Positions 23,701-32,151 are shown, counted from the stretch's first letter. The stretch: 64,000 nt of DNA from an uncultured Ruminococcus sp. (GCA_902794395.1 CADBHB010000005.1:62001-126000), one strand, 5' to 3'. A program made the numbers and translations. The notes: a model not told the origin generated them from the letters alone.

Positions 23701-26667
23701 TTCAAGGCGGTTGTCGTTAGCGGCGCGGTAAAACGCCTTTTCCCTTTCGGTGCAGAAGCTGAGGTCCGAAAGATTATTACATTCAAGCAGACCCTTGACT
23801 ATATTTATGTAAAGATAGGCGAAGTTGTCGATGGTTTCCTCAAGGTAAAGGTCGGCGCGGTACTCAAAGGAGAGCGTGTAATCGTCCTCTCTTTTCAGCA
23901 CGTCCAGCGAGAGCTTTGACATGGCGTCGCCTGATTTATGGATGCGGTACGGCACAAAGCTGCCGTTGAAGTCCACGCCGTTGAGCATTTCGCCCTGATA
24001 AACAAAGATGATGTCGGAATTGACCTCGTATGAATTGGCAAGCTGCACAATGGAAACAAGGTCGTGGCTCAAGCTGTCGAAAAGCAGCTCCTGAACTCCG
24101 GAAAGGTAGGAGGAGACCTGAGCGTTTTCATCGATATTCACACAGACGGGAAGAGTGTGTACCAACATGCCGTAGGTGTTTCTCAGCTCGGGAATGTGTC
24201 TGCCGTTCTCAACTGTGCAGAAAAGCGACTGATCCTGACCGCCCTGCTTGGCGAGGGCATAGGCAAAGGCGCCGAGGAAAAGCGAGTTTTCGGTGATGCC
24301 GAGCTTTTTGCAGACCTCGGCTACGCGGGGAACGCTAAGGTGATCCTTTAAAGCAAAGGTTTTGTGCGCGCCGATGACCTGCGGCGGGTCGTCGATTTGA
24401 TCGGGGATGATGTTTGAATCGGTCTCGACGCCGGCGAGCATTTTGTCATAGAACTTCATGCACTCGTCGTAACGCGCGCTCTGCTTCAGCTTTTGCTCGT
24501 AGGAGCTGAGCATGAAGCCGTTGACGTCCTCGCGCTCGGGAAGCTCGCCCATAAATATCCTTGCGAGGTTGCGGATAAACACCGAGGTGGAGGTGCCGTC
24601 GGTTATCAGGTGGTGGACGTCGTTGAAGAAGTAAAGTCCCGCGGGGGTGACAAATACCTTGAAACGGAACAGCGGTCCGTTTTCAAAGTCAAAGGGCTTT
24701 ACGAAGTCCGCGCAGAGCTTATCGGCGTCGGTTTCGTCGGTGGTTTCCACATCGACGCCGATCTTCATATCCCTGACGGGAACAACGCAGGGCTTGCCGT
24801 CGATGACCCTGGCGCAGACCCTCATAAAGGGATAAAGCTCTGCGGTCTTTCTGACAGCCATGACCAGCTTTTCGGGGTCAATGCCCATTTCAACCGGGAA
24901 GAACATAGAAGCGGGGTTATTGTATTCAAGGCTCTGCGGCTGCCGTGAATTTGCGAGATATATGCCGAGCTGAGCGTCGGTCATGGGATAAGCGGACTTT
25001 TCCTCATATTCAAAGGAAACATTCTCACTGTCGCCCGAGCCGGCGGCGATAGCCTTGGGGGTCCTAAGCGAGAATATCTGAGCTGAGGAAAGGCAAAAGT
25101 CCGCAAGCTCCTCCTGTAGCATGACCGCCTTGATAGAGTCGCCGCCGAGCGAGAAGAAGTCGTCGTTCACGCCTACCCTATCGACCTTTAGCAGCTTTTC
25201 AAATGCCGCGCACACCTGCTTTTCCGCCTCGGTTTCGGGAGCGGCGTACTCGGTTTGGAAATCGGAGGCGCAAGGCTCTTTGAGAGCCTTGCGGTCGAGC
25301 TTGCCGTTAGGTGTCAGCGGGAACTCGTCTATCTTGACCAAAAACCGAGGTATCATATACGGCGGGAATTTTTTGGAGAGCGTCCTGCGGATCTCAGCGT
25401 CGCTTAGCTCTCTGTCCGAGGTGTAGTAGCCGCAGATATAAGTCTGCCCGTTATCGTCGGTGAAAGCCTTGACCACGGCGGTCACGATGCCCTCGATCTT
25501 GCCGAGCTGTACCTCTACCTCGCCCATCTCGACCCGCTGACCGTTTACCTTTACCATCCAGTCCTTGCGGTTAACATATACGATACTGCCGTCGGGGAGC
25601 TTTTTGCAAATGTCCTTTGTGTGCAGCAGACGTCTGTCGGAATCATCTACCGAGTACGGATTTTCGGTGAAAACCTCGGCGGTAAGCTCGGGAAGGTTGA
25701 TATAACCCCTAGCCATAGTGCCGGCGATACATAGCTCGCCCTCCTCGCCGTCAGGTACCTGTTTTCCGTTTTCATCCAGCAAATACGCCTTGAAGCCCGA
25801 AAGCGGTCTGCCGATGGGGGTATTGTCATACGCCTTATCCAGCTCGAAGGTCATAGCAATACTCAACACCTCGCTCAAGCCGTAGGCGTTCTTGATATGG
25901 GCGTATGGGCTGTAGATGCCGCTGATGCGCTCGCCGCCGCTGTTGATGAGCTTGAGGCTGCTGTCTCGTACGGGGAGCTGCTTTAAAAGCTGCGGGCTGA
26001 TGACAGCCGAGGTGATGTGATGGGTGTCGATGTATTCGTTTATAAAAAGGATGTCCTTGCGCTGGGCTTCGGTGAGGATATGGATTTCCGCGCCCGCCCA
26101 AAGCGAGGTAAGTATATCATGGGCAGAGATAGCGAAATTGAAGGGCGTGACGCTTAGCTCAACGTCGTCGAAGCCCGCGCCAATCTCAAGCTGCCTTACT
26201 ACGGCGTTTGTGTACGACCAGTGATCGTGCAGGATGCCCTTGGGATTTCCGGTGGAGCCTGAGGTGTAGATAGCTATGGCAGCGTCCTCCATATGTATTT
26301 CGGGAAACTCGGAGAGTATCCTCTCGTTTTCGATATTCTTGAGGAAGTCCTCGTCGACCGCGAAATCGGCTCCGCTGTCCTTTATTATAAAGTCTACCCT
26401 GTCCTTGGGGTATTCGGTGGAAAGCGGAGAGTAAGCCGCGCCCGATCGCAGGATGCCGAGAATAGAGGCGATATATAAAAAGCCGCGCTCAAGGACGATC
26501 GGGTACACCTTTTCCCTTTCCGCTCCCCTGCGGAGCAGGCGTGAGGCGATTTTTGCGCTTAGCCTTTCAAGCTGCGCGTAGGTCATTTTTTCTTCCATGC
26601 ACACCAGCGCGGTCTTGTCGGGATGAGCCGCCGATATGCTGAGGAAACGTTCGATAAAGTTTTGCAT
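17710..26667 (-). CDS. Three-module NRPS with terminal thioester reductase (A-T-C-A-T-C-A-T-R)
   Basis: 2985 residues from the ATG at 26667, preceded by AAGGGGGAT and a promoter; an upstream extension would run through the promoter. Domains: A1 1-465, T1 with Ser511, C1 560-975 (HHLITDG, His686), A2 995-1478, T2 with Ser1525, C2 1580-1995 (HHIIFDG, His1709), A3 2010-2498, T3 with Ser2543, and a short-chain-dehydrogenase-type reductase 2610-2985 (TGATGFLG, Tyr2779/Lys2783). A1 has Ala179 where amino-acid-activating domains carry Asp, while A2 (Asp1188) and A3 (Asp2207) keep it, so A1 may load an acyl acid. Hand-read pocket codes: A1 AIHVNGASIK, A2 DAQDTGTIYK (Glu/Gln-like), A3 DMKNMGTVSK (unclear). 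No thioesterase; NAD(P)H-dependent release as an aldehyde is expected. First gene of the operon with MATE, TIM-like, STAS and PP2C genes. Confidence 0.93.
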   Translation of the reverse strand: MQNFIERFLSISAAHPDKTALVCMEEKMTYAQLERLSAKIASRLLRRGAEREKVYPIVLERGFLYIASILGILRSGAAYSPLSTEYPKDRVDFIIKDSGADFAVDEDFLKNIENERILSEFPEIHMEDAAIAIYTSGSTGNPKGILHDHWSYTNAVVRQLEIGAGFDDVELSVTPFNFAISAHDILTSLWAGAEIHILTEAQRKDILFINEYIDTHHITSAVISPQLLKQLPVRDSSLKLINSGGERISGIYSPYAHIKNAYGLSEVLSIAMTFELDKAYDNTPIGRPLSGFKAYLLDENGKQVPDGEEGELCIAGTMARGYINLPELTAEVFTENPYSVDDSDRRLLHTKDICKKLPDGSIVYVNRKDWMVKVNGQRVEMGEVEVQLGKIEGIVTAVVKAFTDDNGQTYICGYYTSDRELSDAEIRRTLSKKFPPYMIPRFLVKIDEFPLTPNGKLDRKALKEPCASDFQTEYAAPETEAEKQVCAAFEKLLKVDRVGVNDDFFSLGGDSIKAVMLQEELADFCLSSAQIFSLRTPKAIAAGSGDSENVSFEYEEKSAYPMTDAQLGIYLANSRQPQSLEYNNPASMFFPVEMGIDPEKLVMAVRKTAELYPFMRVCARVIDGKPCVVPVRDMKIGVDVETTDETDADKLCADFVKPFDFENGPLFRFKVFVTPAGLYFFNDVHHLITDGTSTSVFIRNLARIFMGELPEREDVNGFMLSSYEQKLKQSARYDECMKFYDKMLAGVETDSNIIPDQIDDPPQVIGAHKTFALKDHLSVPRVAEVCKKLGITENSLFLGAFAYALAKQGGQDQSLFCTVENGRHIPELRNTYGMLVHTLPVCVNIDENAQVSSYLSGVQELLFDSLSHDLVSIVQLANSYEVNSDIIFVYQGEMLNGVDFNGSFVPYRIHKSGDAMSKLSLDVLKREDDYTLSFEYRADLYLEETIDNFAYLYINIVKGLLECNNLSDLSFCTEREKAFYRAANDNRLEFDRSLTMVDLFRRQAELCPDNIAVSFKDKSLTYSQLDQYSENLAKLLASNGVTREVPVGIMVKRSELFPVCTLAVLKAGGACQPLDSNYPSDRLMYMLEDSKAPVVIADDELAPIIEGYGGLILSANEIYDLPENTEAQLTPPLADSLFALIYTSGSTGKPKGCMLEHRNLVNFCLAFCDRFNITEKDRFSAYGAFGFDASMQDLYPALTAGASVYIVPEETRLDLVGLHEFVIGNKITMMDCTTQLGRQYITAYPESPYMRTFTVGGEKLVPCEPPCFDFVNTYGPTECTIYVTDYLIDKRYASVPIGRSFGNCDIYIVDKQNRLLPAGAVGELVISGYPVTRGYLNRPDLTDEKFIRNPFFDFEGYERMYLTGDVCRYLPDGNVQFVGRRDEQVKIRGFRIELTEIERRIREFNGVKDAAVIARDLPSGGKAVIAYVVSDSPIDVPALNGFISEELPKYMVPSVTMQIEKIPINPNGKVDKRKLPEPSVQSQDEAQGARALNMLEERLCAMVSEITGFETKNVTDSLVSLGLTSLTTIMFSAKLFESFGLKTGAAELMDEECSLLTVENLIIENLLNKRAAGSEIRIEAETNRVPLCAEQLGVYYDSMKRPDALIYNIPMKYTLSKRTDVDRLKKSLELLIAANPVLTSVVVLDGKDIVQKQPDSIEYDIPVLTMNTAAAAAEEAEFVKPFNLSRGPLFRCEIISTEKNVLLLFDAHHIIFDGLSLSAFIKKLADIYTNGTRPETDTSYYSYIAEEAELEHSEQGEKALGYYRELFADYENASDISADLNGSSEEGELREAVTYLDRAAIDAFCRDNSLTPAALFLAATEYAVSRCTADRHVYISMISGGREDIRFLDSLGMFVKSLPLHACIDSERTALQFVLDTASSIRAAQKNSAYPFIKLFEKYGFASKINYACQLGVNETAVLEGAEIIESVITNPLPKFKLSVHIEDGAEGKIAVNVQYDSALYSEKLAGSISASIAQSAASIIADASQKLCKISMLTDDDRKKLKAFSCVQARTIETKFYHRLFEARAAETPDKTALIACDRAYTYAELNTECNRVANALIEKGVGRGDRVAFLLPRTSRQIIAIYSILKTGAAYIPCDPEYPDDRIKYILENSGAKYIVTDRPRGFENELEIEPLIRNGNDSDPAADVQPGDTAYLIYTSGSTGRPKGVIIKHESIANYLTPYPENTHIHALKNEGSVYVSVTTVSFDMSLKETAASLCNGLTLVLADEDETKDPLKLCALFRRTGGDVINATPSRIEQYMMLEDFKAVLAGCKIIMCGGEKYSPKLLENLKKTTGARIFNTYGPTEITVSCNAKELTRSDTVCVGRPLLNVTEYIVDADGNPLPVGIVGELYVGGAGVAEGYLNNPELTEKSFKEYNGERVYKTGDYARWTDDGDVVILGRCDNQVKLRGLRIELGEVERAILSCDGVNQAVVLIRPINGTDNLCAWYSAAPSVTEESVREHISKRLTAYMIPAAIMRLDEMPQTPNGKTDVRALPQPRISFEAAYTEPVTREEKILCEIFKKVLSLEKVSADSSFFDLGGTSLTVTSVLVEANEQGLEVSYGDIFALKTPKAIAAKCSDNSELIDDLADYDYSVFDGILAANDLDSLKENKNRVGDLLLTGATGFLGVHILKFFLDNYSGHVYCLLRSSKRLSAEQRLRGQLYYYFEDDFEGCFENRVTVVEGSVTDTKWFSGLKDAHIDTVINCAALVKHFSETNDIEKVNAEAVKNLIAFCKEHNSMIVQVSTGSVAGDRVNGRPSADLRLTEQSLYFGQVIDNQYVHSKFIAERYVLEAVKDGLRGKIMRVGNLSARDSDGEFQINFVTNGFMGRLRAYLVIGAYPYSMMNYPVEMAPIDETAEAIVRLCSAPDKCCVFHPFNNHYVPLGDVILQMRDMGMNIKLVEDDEFLKMLAKAQSDPVKAAKLTTLLAYDNKDSSKTVEMISVDNEYTTQALYRLGFSWSMTSRDYMSSFISALDGLGFFESEDDE

Positions 26668-26698
26668 GATATCCCCCTTTTTCACTGTTGTTAGTATT

Positions 26699-26727
26699 AT
26701 TATACTGTTTTCTACGGAAAATATCAA
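26699..26727 (-). promoter_or_regulatory. Promoter of the NRPS operon
   Basis: Minus strand TTGATA, 17 bases, TATAAT. The predicted leader is only about 25 bases, so a riboswitch is unlikely and control should act on initiation. It lies between the tsf terminator and the NRPS ribosome site. Confidence 0.7.
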
Positions 26728-26780
26728 TATAATTGTTAACAAGTTGCCGCGGCGATACCGAGAAAATACCCGCCATACGC

Positions 26781-26825
26781 AAAAAAAGTGCGATAAAACC
26801 TGAACAATCCGGGTTTTATCGCACT
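26781..26825 (-). terminator. Terminator of rpsB-tsf
   Basis: A perfect 14-base-pair stem (26787-26800 with 26812-26825), 11-base loop, then seven T on the minus strand. It separates the translation genes from the NRPS operon. Confidence 0.9.
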
Positions 26826-26844
26826 GTTTATCCAAAGATAATAC

Positions 26845-27768
26845 TTACTGCACCATGGAAGCGACCTCAGCCGCGAAATCATCCTGGCGCTTTTCGATGC
26901 CCTCGCCCTTTTCAAAGCGGACGAACTTTTTGATTTCGATGCTGCCGCCCAGAGTCTTGGCGGTGTTCTTGGTGTACTGTCCTACGGTCAGCTTGCTGTC
27001 CTTAACGAACTCCTGGTCTACAAGGCAGTTCTCCTTGTAGTATTTGCCGATCTTGCCCTCGACGATCTTGGTGAGCACCTGCTCGGGCTTGTTTGCCATT
27101 TTGGGATCGTTTTTGAGCTGCTCGACCATGATGTTCTTTTCATGCTCTACGACCTCAGCGGGAACCTCGTCCTTGTTGAGGTAGGGAGTGTTGAGCGCGG
27201 CGATCTGCATAGCTACGTCCTTGCCGTAAGCCACAAACTCGGGCTTGCCTGCGAGGTCGGTGTCAAAGTTGACGAGAACGCCGATTTTGCCGCCTGCGTG
27301 AACATAAGCTACACAAGCGCCTTCCATGCGCTCAAAACGGCGGATCTGAATGTTTTCGCCGATGGTGAGTACCTTTTCCTGAAGCATTTCGGCAACGGTC
27401 TGGTCGGAGCCGTCAGCCTGCATAGCAAGCAGCGCCTCTACGTCGGCGGGGTTCTGCTTGAGAACGGTGTTGGCGCAAGCCTTTACGAAATCCATAAAAG
27501 AGTCGTTCTTTGCAACAAAGTCGGTCTCGGCGTTTACCTCGATAACAACACCGGCGGTGTTGTCGTCGGAGGTGGTTGCGAAGGCAACGCCCTCAGCGGC
27601 AATCCTGCTTGCTTTCTTTGCCTGCTTAGCAAGACCCTGCTCTCTCAAAAAGTCGATAGCCTTGTCCATATCGCCGTCAGCCTGAGTGAGTGCTTTTTTG
27701 CAGTCCATCATGCCGCAGCCGGTCTTTTCTCTCAGTGCCTTAACGTCCTGAGCGGTAAATGCTGCCAT
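26845..27768 (-). CDS. tsf: Translation elongation factor Ts
   Basis: 307 residues, full length. Exchanges GDP for GTP on EF-Tu. The N-terminal UBA-like segment with LREKTGCGMMDCKKAL is the family hallmark, followed by VVIEVNAETDFVAKN. It lies 37 bases after rpsB, with its own ribosome site, in the conserved rpsB-tsf order, and a strong terminator follows. Confidence 0.98.
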   Translation of the reverse strand: MAAFTAQDVKALREKTGCGMMDCKKALTQADGDMDKAIDFLREQGLAKQAKKASRIAAEGVAFATTSDDNTAGVVIEVNAETDFVAKNDSFMDFVKACANTVLKQNPADVEALLAMQADGSDQTVAEMLQEKVLTIGENIQIRRFERMEGACVAYVHAGGKIGVLVNFDTDLAGKPEFVAYGKDVAMQIAALNTPYLNKDEVPAEVVEHEKNIMVEQLKNDPKMANKPEQVLTKIVEGKIGKYYKENCLVDQEFVKDSKLTVGQYTKNTAKTLGGSIEIKKFVRFEKGEGIEKRQDDFAAEVASMVQ

Positions 27769-27805
27769 TATGATAACATCCTTTCGATAGTGATTTTATG
27801 TGTAA

Positions 27806-28543
27806 TTACGCTTCTTCAGCGGGCTCCTCGGCGGGCTCTTCCGCAGCGGCGGCGCCCATCTGACCCTCTTTGCCCTCGATGATAGCGTTTGCCATAGCGC
27901 CCGCGATCAGCTTGACAGCGCGGATAGCGTCGTCGTTGCCGGGGATGACGTAGTCGATCTCGTCGGGGTCGCAGTTGGTGTCAACGATAGCCACGATGGG
28001 GATGTTGAGCTTCTTTGCCTCGCTTACGGCGATTCTCTCTTTTCTGGGGTCAACAATGAAGAGCGCTCCGGGCATTTCGGTCATGTCCTTGATGCCGCCC
28101 ATGAACTTCTCGAGCTTCTCGATCTCGAGGTTGAGCTTGATGACTTCCTTCTTGGGGAGCAGGTCGAAGGTGCCGTCCTCCTGCATAGCGCGGAGCTGCT
28201 TTAAGCGGGCGATTCTTCTGCGGATGGTGGCGAAGTTGGTGAGCATACCGCCCAGCCATCTGGCGTTTACATAGAAAGCGCCGGCACGCTCTGCCTCATC
28301 CTTGATGGAATCCTGAGCCTGCTTTTTGGTGCCTACGAAAAGCACGTTTTTGCCCTCGGCGGACAGCTCACGAACGAAGCTGTAAGCCTCCTCAAGCTTT
28401 TTAACGCTCTTTTGAAGGTCGATGATGTAGATACCGTTTCTCTCGGTGAAGATGTACTCCGCCATCTTGGGGTTCCATCTTCTGGTCTGGTGACCGAAGT
28501 GAACGCCGGCCTCCAGGAGCTGTTTCATAGAAACTACTGCCAT
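27806..28543 (-). CDS. rpsB: 30S ribosomal protein S2
   Basis: 245 residues from the ATG at 28543, which has GGAGG eight bases upstream; a longer in-frame start at 28630 would lie inside the untranslated leader. Recognised by [28 protein letters not shown] and [11 protein letters not shown]. It binds the head-body junction of the small subunit. The C-terminus is an Ala/Glu-rich tail ([11 protein letters not shown]). First gene of the rpsB-tsf transcript. Confidence 0.98.
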   Translation of the reverse strand: MAVVSMKQLLEAGVHFGHQTRRWNPKMAEYIFTERNGIYIIDLQKSVKKLEEAYSFVRELSAEGKNVLFVGTKKQAQDSIKDEAERAGAFYVNARWLGGMLTNFATIRRRIARLKQLRAMQEDGTFDLLPKKEVIKLNLEIEKLEKFMGGIKDMTEMPGALFIVDPRKERIAVSEAKKLNIPIVAIVDTNCDPDEIDYVIPGNDDAIRAVKLIAGAMANAIIEGKEGQMGAAAAEEPAEEPAEEA

Positions 28544-28653
28544 TTTAATTTCCTCCTTAGGTTGTAACCTCCGCTGTGTTTGGTTTTTATCGGCAAAAAA
28601 CGGGACATCCCGCCACCATGCCGACAACATCAGCGTGTGAAATTCACCAGAAT
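28544..28653 (-). promoter_or_regulatory. rpsB leader, possible autoregulatory RNA
   Basis: About 105 bases of untranslated leader with a short GC-rich hairpin (CGGG-ATGT-CCCG) followed by six T, which might act as a weak attenuator. S2 leaders are autoregulatory in several bacteria; I cannot confirm a match to a known motif. Confidence 0.35.
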
Positions 28654-28682
28654 ATTATATAATAAGAACCGCTGCTTGTCAA
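28654..28682 (-). promoter_or_regulatory. Consensus promoter of rpsB-tsf
   Basis: Minus strand TTGACA, 17 bases, TATAAT: a perfect sigma-A consensus, as expected for a highly expressed translation operon. Confidence 0.85.
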
Positions 28683-28709
28683 GCGTTTTTTTACGGTTTC
28701 AAGCCGAAT

Positions 28710-31700
28710 TTATGTGTGACTTCCGAGGGTCACGTCAAACTCGGCGAGATATTGCAGCAAAAGGGTAACATCGTCGACAGTCACGCTGCCGTCGCCGTTG
28801 GTATCGGCGTTGAGAAGGGAAATTCCCGCGAGGGGTTCTACCTCGGCGAGGTGCCGCTGGATGGCGGTGACGTCGAGGACGTTTACTTTGCCGTCGCCGT
28901 TTGCGTCGCCTATGAGTAATTCCGTTAACGTCGCCGTGATTTCCGTATTCTCTGTAACGGTGAGTGTATAAACGCCGTTTTCATCAGCCGTCAGGTCTGT
29001 GCCGTTTGCCTTGACGTTGCTTGCGATGTAGCCCGCCTTTGGCTTGACTTTCACAACAGCACCTTTGAGGCATCTGCTGCCGACCATCATATCTTCGTCT
29101 GCGTCTGTCACGATCTCCATATGATCGGGGAGCGTCAGCGCATAAGTGCCTGTCAGGTAGCCGGGCTGTCCTTCCTTGTCGATACGGGCATAGGTCTTGT
29201 CGATATAATCGGGGTCAAAAGCCGTGCCGTTGCCGCCTGTCAGGTTATAACACCACGTGAACATCAAGCTGTGGTAATCTGCACTTACTGTACTCCATTC
29301 GTTGCTGACATAAATCGTTGTCAATCCTGTACAGGATTCGAACATACTGACCATACCATATACATTTTTTGTATCAAAGCCGCTAAGGTCAAGTGTTGCC
29401 AATTTCTTGCAGTAGTAGAACATATTGCTCATGTCATTTACACGGCTTGTATCAAAGCTGCTCAGGTCAAGCTTTCTCAGATTCTGGCATTGAAAGAACA
29501 TACCGTACATATTCTTTACACCGCTTGTATCTGCGCCTGTAAGGTCAATAGATGTAACATTATCGAAAGAACTAAACAAATATGACGAATCCTGCGGCAA
29601 GGTCGCACCGCTGCTGTCAACATTGATATGCAGGACGTCATTTTTGTTTACGCCGTCGGGAAGGACAATGCCGTTGTCGCCGTTCAATACGGTACCTTTC
29701 AGGGTGAGTGTGCCTGTTTCTTCGTCAAAGTAGGATTCCACATCGAAATCTGCATTGATGGTAACATTATCCTCAGGCATCGTCAGCGTTGAGCCGCTGA
29801 GCGTACCCGCGCTTGCAGTGTAGCCTTTCACAGTGTAGCCTGCCGCCGGAGTACCTGTGTAGTTAAGCGACAGCGCAACAGTATCTCCGCTGCCGGCGTA
29901 GAGATTACCGTTATATTCGATACCGCTTGAATAGACATTGATACCGCTCACATTGTATTCGGTCGGAGTACCGGAAAGACCGAGCGTTACATCATCGCCT
30001 GCGGTGATGGTGTAAGCCTGCTTGCCCTGCGCCGTGCCGAGGGTGCGTGTGTAGTAGGAGTTGGCATTGTCGGGCATCGTCCAGTTGCGGGCGAAGGTGG
30101 CTCCGTCTGCGACGGCGTTATCGTCGGCTGTCGGGGCATAGAGGCTGTCGGTGATGGTGAGCGAGCCGTTTTTATCCCTCCAGCCAACGAAGCCTCCGCA
30201 GCTTGTGGTAGCGTCATCGCCGGTGCTGACGATCTTGCCGTCGAACACGCAGCCCTCGATACAGGTGCTTGTATTATTCATCGTTCTGCCGATAAATCCG
30301 CCGTGAGTACCGTCGCCGTTTACGGAGCTGTTGATCTCAACGCTGCTCCTGCAGTTTGTAATATGCGCAGTTCCGTTTTGCTCACCGATAAATCCGCAGG
30401 CGTATTTATTGCTGCTTGTTATCGTTCCGCTGACGGTGCAGTTTGCGATAGTCAGCTCACCCCACATTCTGCCGACAAGACCGCTTGCGTGAGTAGCTGA
30501 GGTGGTAATGTCGCAGACAACATTGAGATTGCAGATAACAGGGTGGCTCACTGCGGTGCCGCCTGTGGGCGTTGTTTCACTGACGTAGCTGAACGGCGCA
30601 GTACCATTGACACTCTCTGTGGGAGTAAAGGTCAGCGTTTTGCCGCTGCCTTCAAACGTGCCGCAGAAATCGTGATGTGAGCTGCCTGCCATTCTCGAAA
30701 CGGTGATATTATCGCCAAGCTCAACGGTCTTGCCCGAGAAACGGTTGTAGGTGTCGTTGTCCTGCAGGCAGTCGCAGAAAACGTCCCAACCCGCAGCGTC
30801 GTGTATCGTGTAGGTATCGCCGTCCTGTGAGAAGTAAGCAGAGTCGTGAGTGAATGTCGCGCTGACGGTAACATTACTCGCAGGCATTGTAAACTGATTA
30901 TTATTTACTTCAATGACATTATTGCTGCTGTCCCTGACCGTAACAGTTCCGCCCGTATAGCCCGTCTTTGGTGTCACGGTCAGGGTGACGGTATCGCCGT
31001 AAATAAGATCACTTGTCTTGTCCGCCGTAACTGTGCCGCCTGTTATGCCGTCCGCTACGGTGACTGTACCGAAAAAGGGAGTAATATCTTTGCCGCTTAT
31101 CGCCGCCCTCTGTTCAGCGGTCAATGTGCCTGTGTAGGAGGTTCCGTCCGCTGATACGGTCTTGTTTTCCGCAACCTTTACCGTGTAATCGTCATCGTCA
31201 TTCAATTTGTTCAGGTTAGTGATCTTGTATTTATCTGTCGGACGTTGATAGTCGAGTATTACTTCATTATCAGACGCATCGTCATCTAATCCTCCGAGTC
31301 CGCCTTCGATCGTAACATTTCCGCCGTTCAGCGCAAGAGTAGAGAAATATGTAATGTTTCCCGTTATGTTGGCTGTGCCGTCTTTAAAAGCTATCGAATC
31401 GAAAAATTCTATTGCGTTGCCGCCGCCCGAATTTGATACTGTCAATGTACCGCCGTCTACTATCACATGACCGACTGAGTTTTCATTATAGATCGCAGCT
31501 TGATCGTCAGTATGATTCACAATACTGACGTCTCCGCCGTTCACGGTGAGACCATTAGCAGCATCATTACTGTATTCCAAATGCAAACCATAGCTCGCAC
31601 CTTCAAATGTGACTTCTCCGCCATATACATTCAGGGATCCGCAATGGATGCCTGAAACGCCTGTTGCTGTCAGTTTTCCTTTGCTGCTGCCCGTACTCTG

Positions 31701-32090
31701 CGCGAAGATATTGAGTTCATTGTCTATGCCCGTGAAAGCGGAGCCGCTTGTTGATTTAACGGTCAGATGTGCGTTGTTACAGAGAATAAGGTTGACTGTT
31801 CCCGAAAACATTACAGCGGATTTGCCTGTAACGTTTATGATCACATTGCCCCGTACAACGTAATTTCCGGCTGACCACTTTCTCATTATTTGGCCGTCGT
31901 AGATTTTGACAATGTTGTAGTCGGTAATGGTCTGCTCTGTGCCGTCCGCGCCGATGTAGGTGACAGAATCATCAAACGCGCCCGCCGAAAGCGTTACCAC
32001 CCCCGACAGCGGCGTGAAGGTCAGCAGCAGCGCAAGGCTGAGTATCGCCGCCAAAACGCGCCGTATCGGTTTTTGAGTTTGATTTTTCAT
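28710..32090 (-). CDS. Secreted dockerin protein with beta-helix, InlB/GLUG-like and BspA-LRR modules
   Basis: 1126 residues with a signal peptide (1-37). Modules in order: a repetitive beta-helix-like region (about 55-290, resembling bacterial carbohydrate-binding beta-helix proteins), an InlB B-like module closing with FTMPASNVTV (about 345-410), GLUG-like repeats (about 480-670: GLVGRMWGE, GFIGEQNGT, GFIGRTMNN, GFVGWRDKN), further beta modules, BspA-type DUF285 repeats (about 850-960: FDTSRVNDMSNMFYYCKKL), and a C-terminal type I dockerin (about 1055-1120). No catalytic motif is seen. Probably a binding or adhesion subunit displayed through a cohesin. It has its own promoter and a GGAGG ribosome site. 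Confidence 0.85.
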   Translation of the reverse strand: MKNQTQKPIRRVLAAILSLALLLTFTPLSGVVTLSAGAFDDSVTYIGADGTEQTITDYNIVKIYDGQIMRKWSAGNYVVRGNVIINVTGKSAVMFSGTVNLILCNNAHLTVKSTSGSAFTGIDNELNIFAQSTGSSKGKLTATGVSGIHCGSLNVYGGEVTFEGASYGLHLEYSNDAANGLTVNGGDVSIVNHTDDQAAIYNENSVGHVIVDGGTLTVSNSGGGNAIEFFDSIAFKDGTANITGNITYFSTLALNGGNVTIEGGLGGLDDDASDNEVILDYQRPTDKYKITNLNKLNDDDDYTVKVAENKTVSADGTSYTGTLTAEQRAAISGKDITPFFGTVTVADGITGGTVTADKTSDLIYGDTVTLTVTPKTGYTGGTVTVRDSSNNVIEVNNNQFTMPASNVTVSATFTHDSAYFSQDGDTYTIHDAAGWDVFCDCLQDNDTYNRFSGKTVELGDNITVSRMAGSSHHDFCGTFEGSGKTLTFTPTESVNGTAPFSYVSETTPTGGTAVSHPVICNLNVVCDITTSATHASGLVGRMWGELTIANCTVSGTITSSNKYACGFIGEQNGTAHITNCRSSVEINSSVNGDGTHGGFIGRTMNNTSTCIEGCVFDGKIVSTGDDATTSCGGFVGWRDKNGSLTITDSLYAPTADDNAVADGATFARNWTMPDNANSYYTRTLGTAQGKQAYTITAGDDVTLGLSGTPTEYNVSGINVYSSGIEYNGNLYAGSGDTVALSLNYTGTPAAGYTVKGYTASAGTLSGSTLTMPEDNVTINADFDVESYFDEETGTLTLKGTVLNGDNGIVLPDGVNKNDVLHINVDSSGATLPQDSSYLFSSFDNVTSIDLTGADTSGVKNMYGMFFQCQNLRKLDLSSFDTSRVNDMSNMFYYCKKLATLDLSGFDTKNVYGMVSMFESCTGLTTIYVSNEWSTVSADYHSLMFTWCYNLTGGNGTAFDPDYIDKTYARIDKEGQPGYLTGTYALTLPDHMEIVTDADEDMMVGSRCLKGAVVKVKPKAGYIASNVKANGTDLTADENGVYTLTVTENTEITATLTELLIGDANGDGKVNVLDVTAIQRHLAEVEPLAGISLLNADTNGDGSVTVDDVTLLLQYLAEFDVTLGSHT

Positions 32091-32151
32091 GGTTTACCTC
32101 CTTCTCGGTTTGTCCCTACGGACAAAACAGTTTTATCCATTATACATCTTT

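Noticed and set aside
26668-26835. 56-residue N-terminal extension of the NRPS
   Set aside because: It would be translated from sequence that holds the promoter and the tsf terminator; the ATG at 26667 has the ribosome site.
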